Positions 31,190 through 34,232 of a stretch of 34,232 nucleotides of DNA are shown piece by piece (position 1 is the first letter of the stretch; every line of letters begins with the position of its first letter). The notes under the pieces are model-generated. The model saw only the letters and a list, made by a program, of their open reading frames with translations. It was not told where the DNA came from and ran no database searches. A program made the translations under genes and the position numbers. The stretch is from IMG/VR virus record IMGVR_UViG_3300042879_000370, positions 1 to 34,232 of that record; one strand, written 5' to 3'. The DNA is from a virus.

Positions 31190-31334
31190 AAAACGCTATT
31201 GCACAAGCTGTGAGGTTATGCGCCCAGCAGACTACGGCAAGATGATTAAGGCTGGAAAGATTAACAGGTGGAAATGTACTGCCTGTTTTGAACGAATTAA
31301 CATACCAAAATACGCAAAAAAGGTGTCTAAATGA
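31182..31334 (+). CDS. Small zinc-ribbon protein
   Basis: Encodes 50 residues with two CxxC pairs: CTSC (7-10) and CTAC (32-35), so one zinc atom is likely bound. The rest is basic (RINIPKYAKKVSK at the end). It probably binds nucleic acid or protein. It overlaps the previous gene by eight bases and the next by four. Confidence 0.7.
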   Translation: MTEKRYCTSCEVMRPADYGKMIKAGKINRWKCTACFERINIPKYAKKVSK

Positions 31335-31471
31335 ACGCTTATGACCTTGCAGATAGATTAGAACAGTTTTATACAGGTACGCATATTCAAAAAGCTGCTG
31401 AAGAATTGCGTAAATTGCAAAAAGAAAATGAAGAATTAAAAGAAAGTTTAAGAAAGGCACAAGAGAAATGA
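31331..31471 (+). CDS. Short coiled-coil protein
   Basis: Encodes 46 residues. From residue 22 on it is a continuous charged helix (AAEELRKLQKENEELKESLR) with leucines at heptad spacing, so a short dimeric coiled coil is likely. ATGA overlaps on both sides support translation. No family recognised. Confidence 0.65.
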   Translation: MNAYDLADRLEQFYTGTHIQKAAEELRKLQKENEELKESLRKAQEK

Positions 31472-31623
31472 AAGACGATTACGCATTACCCCTTATTGTT
31501 TTACGCAGATTAAGCCAAGAATATGAGGATGCCATGCTTAAACGGCAGACTGCTTTGGCCTACCAAACGGCTGAGAAGATGGTTGAAATGGCATTAAAGC
31601 TGCAAGATGTAGCTGATGACTAA
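31468..31623 (+). CDS. Short helical hypothetical protein
   Basis: Encodes 51 residues (starting MKDDYALPLIVLRRLSQEYE), helical and mildly acidic at the end. It starts in the ATGA of the previous gene and overlaps the next nuclease-like gene by eight bases. Function unknown. It may form a small complex with the coiled-coil neighbour, but this is guesswork. Confidence 0.65.
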   Translation: MKDDYALPLIVLRRLSQEYEDAMLKRQTALAYQTAEKMVEMALKLQDVADD

Positions 31624-31978
31624 TGCCGCAATGCGTAATCCAAACGCAAAACATATAGATTATGGGTTTTTACAGGGAGAAATACCTGACAATCCTAACT
31701 TTATGCCTAGCAACATTGACGGGATTATTGAACGCAATGGTTCGTTTATGGTGCTTGAATGGAAACGCAGAAACGAGAAGATTAGCAAAGGCCAAGAACG
31801 CTTACTAAAAGCACTAGCCCAAAACAATATTACCGTAGCAATAATATGCGGTGATACTGATAACGGGCTTAATTTTGACCATTGCTGGCTATTGAATAAC
31901 AAAGGTGAACCCGAAGTAAAATACACCAAATACGAAGATTTTTTGGAATACTACAAGTTTTGGTATAGCCTGGCATGA
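31616..31978 (+). CDS. PD-(D/E)XK nuclease-like protein
   Basis: A 120-residue protein. NIDGIIERNGSFMVLEWKRR holds D35 and E48-W-K50, the pattern of the PD-(D/E)XK nuclease fold. KGQERLLKALAQ follows, with Q60 in the usual helix. IICGD and a KYEDFLEYYKFWY tail end it. Such short proteins occur in phages beside RusA and HNH genes and may process recombination intermediates. Activity is inferred from the motif only. It overlaps both neighbours. Confidence 0.75.
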   Translation: MTNAAMRNPNAKHIDYGFLQGEIPDNPNFMPSNIDGIIERNGSFMVLEWKRRNEKISKGQERLLKALAQNNITVAIICGDTDNGLNFDHCWLLNNKGEPEVKYTKYEDFLEYYKFWYSLA

Positions 31979-32244
31979 ACAAAGAGAAAAAACAACATTA
32001 TGATAGAGTGGCGAGATTGGGTTGCATCTTGTGCAAAAGACAAGGCAACGAGGGAACACCGTGCGAAATTCATCACATTAGACGAGGTGGCATACGAAGC
32101 AGCAGTCCTGTTATCGGCCTTTGTCCCTATCACCATCGAGGAGCAAATACCAGTATTCACGGCATGGGTAGACGGCGCTTTGAGCGAGAGTATTCTGTCA
32201 CGGAAGAAGAATTACTTGAAGAAACACTTGCGCTGATATGCTAG
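31975..32244 (+). CDS. Ref-type (RecA-dependent) HNH nuclease domain protein
   Basis: An 89-residue protein. LGCILC (C17, C20), CEIHHIR (C30, H33, H34), VIGLCPYHH (C50, H53, H54) and SIHGMGRRRFEREY match the Ref family. P1 Ref cuts DNA at sites where RecA holds a displacement loop. Only the catalytic core is present; P1 Ref has a longer N-terminus. With no phage recA, a host RecA filament would be its partner. It overlaps both neighbours (ATGA; seven bases with RusA). Confidence 0.85.
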   Translation: MNKEKKQHYDRVARLGCILCKRQGNEGTPCEIHHIRRGGIRSSSPVIGLCPYHHRGANTSIHGMGRRRFEREYSVTEEELLEETLALIC

Positions 32245-32597
32245 TTCTTAACCTGCCGCTACCCCCTAGCGTAAACAGCTACCGCACCATATTCCGTAAC
32301 AGGATGGGTATAAGTAAGGCTGGCAAAGAGTTTAAATCTCAGGTTTTTGACTATGTAATGGAGTACAAAGTACCCAAACTAGGTACTGCCAGGTTAGAGA
32401 TGAAGGTTATCTTGTACCCCCGTGACCGCAGAAAGCAAGATATTGACAACAGAATTAAGGCCTTATGGGATGCTTTAGGCGATGCCGGTGTATTTGACGA
32501 TGACGAGCAGATTGATGTTTTAATGATTGAGCGTGGTGAAATCAAAAAAGGCGGTGGGTGTCTTGTAATGATTGAAATATTGGAAGATAATAAGTAA
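32238..32597 (+). CDS. rusA: RusA Holliday junction resolvase
   Basis: A 119-residue protein. LPLPPSVNSYRT is the family start. RRKQDIDNRIKALWDAL and DDDEQIDVL hold the active site. D68, D70, K74 and D89 have the same spacing as the E. coli RusA residues D70, D72, K76 and D91. It cleaves four-way junctions from recombination or replication, which also clears branched DNA before packaging. It closes the early nuclease cluster and is followed by a terminator. Confidence 0.93.
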   Translation: MLVLNLPLPPSVNSYRTIFRNRMGISKAGKEFKSQVFDYVMEYKVPKLGTARLEMKVILYPRDRRKQDIDNRIKALWDALGDAGVFDDDEQIDVLMIERGEIKKGGGCLVMIEILEDNK

Positions 32598-32612
32598 AAG
32601 CGTGAGGCTTTT

Positions 32613-32638
32613 AGCCCCCCTAAAAAGGGGCTTTTTTT
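32613..32638 (+). terminator. Strong intrinsic terminator ending the early unit
   Basis: AGCCCC (32613-32618) pairs with GGGGCT (32627-32632) around an A-rich loop, and seven T residues follow (32632-32638). It lies just after RusA. Genes from 32651 on need read-through, antitermination or a separate promoter. Confidence 0.9.
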
Positions 32639-32650
32639 AAAGGAAAAACC

Positions 32651-33010
32651 ATGAACGATAATGTTGCTCTATTTGCTGCCACCCTGTTGCACTCAGCAAC
32701 GAACACCCATTTCTTTCATTGGTCTACGGATTCCTACGCTAAACACAAGGCTTTGCGCCAATACTATGATGGAATTGTGCCATTGGTAGATGATTATGTT
32801 GAAGCCTTTTCGGGTGCGTATGAACAGATAAAGACTTTTCCAAGCGTGTATCACCAGCCTAAAGACCCAATCAAATACCTGCAAAGCCTGCAAAAGTTTG
32901 TAAAAGAAGCAAGAGATGACCTGCCAAAAGACGAACAACTTTGCAATTTGGTTGATGCTATTGCAGACCAAATAGATTCAACAACCTATAAACTGCGTTT
33001 CCTTAAGTAA
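32651..33010 (+). CDS. Dps/ferritin-like protein (DUF5856-type)
   Basis: A 119-residue helical protein. LHSATNTHFFHWSTDSYAKH, then a YYDGIVPLVDDYVEAF helix, resemble Dps-like proteins carried by some phages. H20, H32, D47 and E51 have exactly the spacing (11, 14 and 3 residues between) of the H31, H43, D58 and E62 ferroxidase ligands of Listeria Dps. It is shorter than Dps (about 150-170 residues), so cage formation is open. It may bind iron, protect DNA against oxidation or only keep the fold. AAAGGAAAAACC is a good ribosome binding site. It ends in a TAATG overlap. Confidence 0.75.
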   Translation: MNDNVALFAATLLHSATNTHFFHWSTDSYAKHKALRQYYDGIVPLVDDYVEAFSGAYEQIKTFPSVYHQPKDPIKYLQSLQKFVKEARDDLPKDEQLCNLVDAIADQIDSTTYKLRFLK

Positions 33011-33678
33011 TGCAATTAGTAGGTTTATCTGCTTTAGAGTACGATGAACAGTATTATTCAGAGCATAAAGAAGCCAACCTAGATTACCTTGGACATGGGT
33101 ACTGGCAAGAAGAATACGCCAAGATGGTGTCTAAGGGTTTACCCCAAGGCTCTACTGTATTTGATGGTGGATGTGCTTGCGGCTCAATTCTCAATGGATT
33201 CAAGAAGTTAGGCTACAAAACCATAGGTATGGACTTATCGTCTTACATGGTTGAACTGGGTACAGAAAACTTTGATAACGATGAACTTATCTGCGGTTCA
33301 CTTACCAAAATCCCATTAGCAGATAATTCAGTAGATTTAGTCCATTCTGCACAGGTCTTAGAACACATCCCGCAAGAGCTTATGGATGACATTATTTCTG
33401 AGTTTGAGCGCATCTTAAAGCCTGGCGGTAGAATGTTTTTATGTTTAGATGCAATACGAGATGGTGAAACCAAAGATATGTATATGGGTGACCCTACCCA
33501 TGTAAATATCCAACCTATTGAATACTGGGCAAAATTAGTTAAAAAAGGTAATTTACTATTTGATGTTCAAAGGTATAATGATTTCGTACGCTCAGAGTAC
33601 CGACCCACAGAAGGGGAAAACTCCAACTTCTACCAGGCATACCCTTATTGGAGCGTGTTTACTTTAATTAAGGAATAA
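33010..33678 (+). CDS. Class I SAM-dependent methyltransferase
   Basis: A 222-residue protein. VFDGGCACGSIL (about 50-61) is motif I, with a second Cys where GCGxG is usual. GMDLSSYMV is motif II, NSVDLVHSAQVLEHIPQE motif IV and ILKPGGRMFLCL the post-IV strand. The layout is that of small-molecule or protein methyltransferases of the UbiE/type-11 kind and not of DNA enzymes, since no DPPY is present. Target unknown: host surface sugar, virion protein or metabolite. It is coupled by TAATG to the Dps-like gene. Confidence 0.85.
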   Translation: MQLVGLSALEYDEQYYSEHKEANLDYLGHGYWQEEYAKMVSKGLPQGSTVFDGGCACGSILNGFKKLGYKTIGMDLSSYMVELGTENFDNDELICGSLTKIPLADNSVDLVHSAQVLEHIPQELMDDIISEFERILKPGGRMFLCLDAIRDGETKDMYMGDPTHVNIQPIEYWAKLVKKGNLLFDVQRYNDFVRSEYRPTEGENSNFYQAYPYWSVFTLIKE

Positions 33679-33680
33679 CC

Positions 33681-33872
33681 ATGCCACTTGACAAATCAGG
33701 GTCAGTTCAATCAGTAGGTAAGAACATTAAAGCCGAAATGAAAGCTGGAAAGCCTAAAAAACAGGCAGTCGCTATTGCTCTTAATGTAGAACGGGACAAT
33801 GCTAAAGGCAAACGCAAGGCCAAGCTAGAAGAAGCCTATGGTCGTTTCTTAGGTGAGCGAAGTGAGTCGTAA
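33681..33872 (+). CDS. Small basic protein (DUF6496-like)
   Basis: Encodes 63 residues. MPLDKSGSVQSVGKNIKAEM, then KAGKPKKQAVAIALNVERDN, follow the pattern I know from DUF6496 small proteins of phages and bacteria (S-K-I-NI---GKPKKQAVAIA). Very basic, possibly nucleic-acid binding. TAAGGAATAACC precedes the ATG, two bases after the methyltransferase stop. Confidence 0.75.
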   Translation: MPLDKSGSVQSVGKNIKAEMKAGKPKKQAVAIALNVERDNAKGKRKAKLEEAYGRFLGERSES

Positions 33873-34128
33873 AGACCAAATCCGTGCCGCAGTAGAAAAG
33901 CACGATAAACCCATACCCAAGACAACAACGGGTAAGGACAAGAATTACCTGCCAACTGAGCAGGGCGCAGGAATGACAGCAAAAGGAAGGGCGGCTTATA
34001 ACCGCAAGAACAACGCAAATTTACAAGCACCCCAATCTAGTGGGCCAAGACACGATAGTTTCTGTGCAAGGTCAGCAGGATGGACTGGGGAACGGGGCAA
34101 AGCAGCAAGAGCAAGGTGGAAATGTTAA
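33862..34128 (+). CDS. DUF6321-like small basic protein
   Basis: An 88-residue protein. GAGMTAKGRAAYNRKNNANL and SFCARSAGWTGERGKAARAR, then WKC, match the conserved parts of DUF6321-type phage proteins, whose role is not known. I prefer the GTG at 33862, five bases after AGGTGA; the GTG at 33853 is possible and would add three residues. It overlaps the upstream gene by 11 bases and ends inside the terminal repeat with a TAATG overlap. Confidence 0.72.
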   Translation: MSRKDQIRAAVEKHDKPIPKTTTGKDKNYLPTEQGAGMTAKGRAAYNRKNNANLQAPQSSGPRHDSFCARSAGWTGERGKAARARWKC

Positions 34129-34232
34129 TGAAACCAGGACTATACGCAAATATTCATGCTAAACGGGCTAGGATTAAAGCCGGTTCAGGCGAAAAGATGG
34201 CTAAAAAGGGCGCAGAAGGCAGACCTAGCGCA
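34085..34232. repeat. Terminal direct repeat, right copy
   Basis: Matches 1-148 at 146 of 148 bases. It includes the end of the DUF6321-like gene and the first third of the KPGLYANI gene, proving continuity of reading across the contig ends. Confidence 0.97.
34128..34232 (+). CDS. 5' part of the KPGLYANI-family gene, second copy
   Basis: The first 35 codons of the gene complete at 44-226, cut by the end of the window. The two base differences from the left copy are silent. This is a contig-overlap duplicate, not a second gene. Confidence 0.85.
   Translation, partial: MKPGLYANIHAKRARIKAGSGEKMAKKGAEGRPSA

Noticed and set aside
32000-32236. Alternative overlapping plus-strand frame inside the Ref-like gene
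   Set aside because: The frame at 31975-32244 has full Cys/His motifs and an ATGA overlap with its neighbour; the alternative has no family features.

Overview
The window is the complete or near-complete genome of a short-tailed (podovirus-like) bacteriophage, given as a linear contig whose two ends overlap. Bases 34085-34232 repeat bases 1-148 with only two differences. One genome unit is therefore about 34,084 bp, and the contig is circular or terminally redundant. Gene density is very high and most neighbours overlap by 1, 4 or 8 bases (TAATG, ATGA). No stretch of 300 bases lacks a gene. There is no integrase, no DNA or RNA polymerase, no tRNA, no CRISPR array and no tail tape-measure gene. 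The base composition is AT-leaning. The gene families fit an uncultured, probably aquatic phage of a Gram-negative (proteobacterial) host; the host is an inference.

There are two transcription units. A short leftward unit (28191 down to 25133) carries a small YdaS/Cro-like helix-turn-helix regulator, an HNH endonuclease, a replication initiator whose central linker is encoded by a G-rich hexamer repeat, a DnaB/RepA-type helicase and three unknown genes. A long rightward unit starts at a good sigma70-type promoter (28264-28293). It first reads early genes: a DUF1071-type annealing protein, a YqaJ exonuclease, an SSB-like protein, many tiny genes, a PD-(D/E)XK protein, a Ref-type HNH nuclease and RusA. 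After a terminator at 32613-32638 come a Dps-like protein, a SAM methyltransferase and a group of very small basic proteins. The unit then runs through the contig junction into the late genes.

Late genes in order: a ParB-DNA methyltransferase fusion, small and large terminase, portal, an HNH-AP2 homing endonuclease, a receptor/fibre block (6074-10539) and a glycosyltransferase. These are followed by a zinc-ribbon protein, scaffold, major capsid protein, a candidate decoration protein, a tail adaptor, a P22-gp10-like hub and a GNAT acetyltransferase. Three long internal-virion (ejection) proteins come next, the first ending in an S74-type autoprotease domain. The unit closes with a collar fibre, two small membrane proteins (holin candidates), an anchored unknown protein and a GH19 endolysin. 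The endolysin stop codon at 25132 abuts the stop codon of the convergent leftward unit at 25133.

The most interesting points are five. (1) A telomere-like, G-quadruplex-capable repeat lies inside the initiator gene and may be the origin. (2) An identical 13-base initiation box stands before four early genes. (3) A phage Dps-like protein keeps the ferroxidase residue spacing. (4) A series of hairpins brackets the capsid genes. (5) The receptor module sits between portal and scaffold, with a homing endonuclease at its edge.
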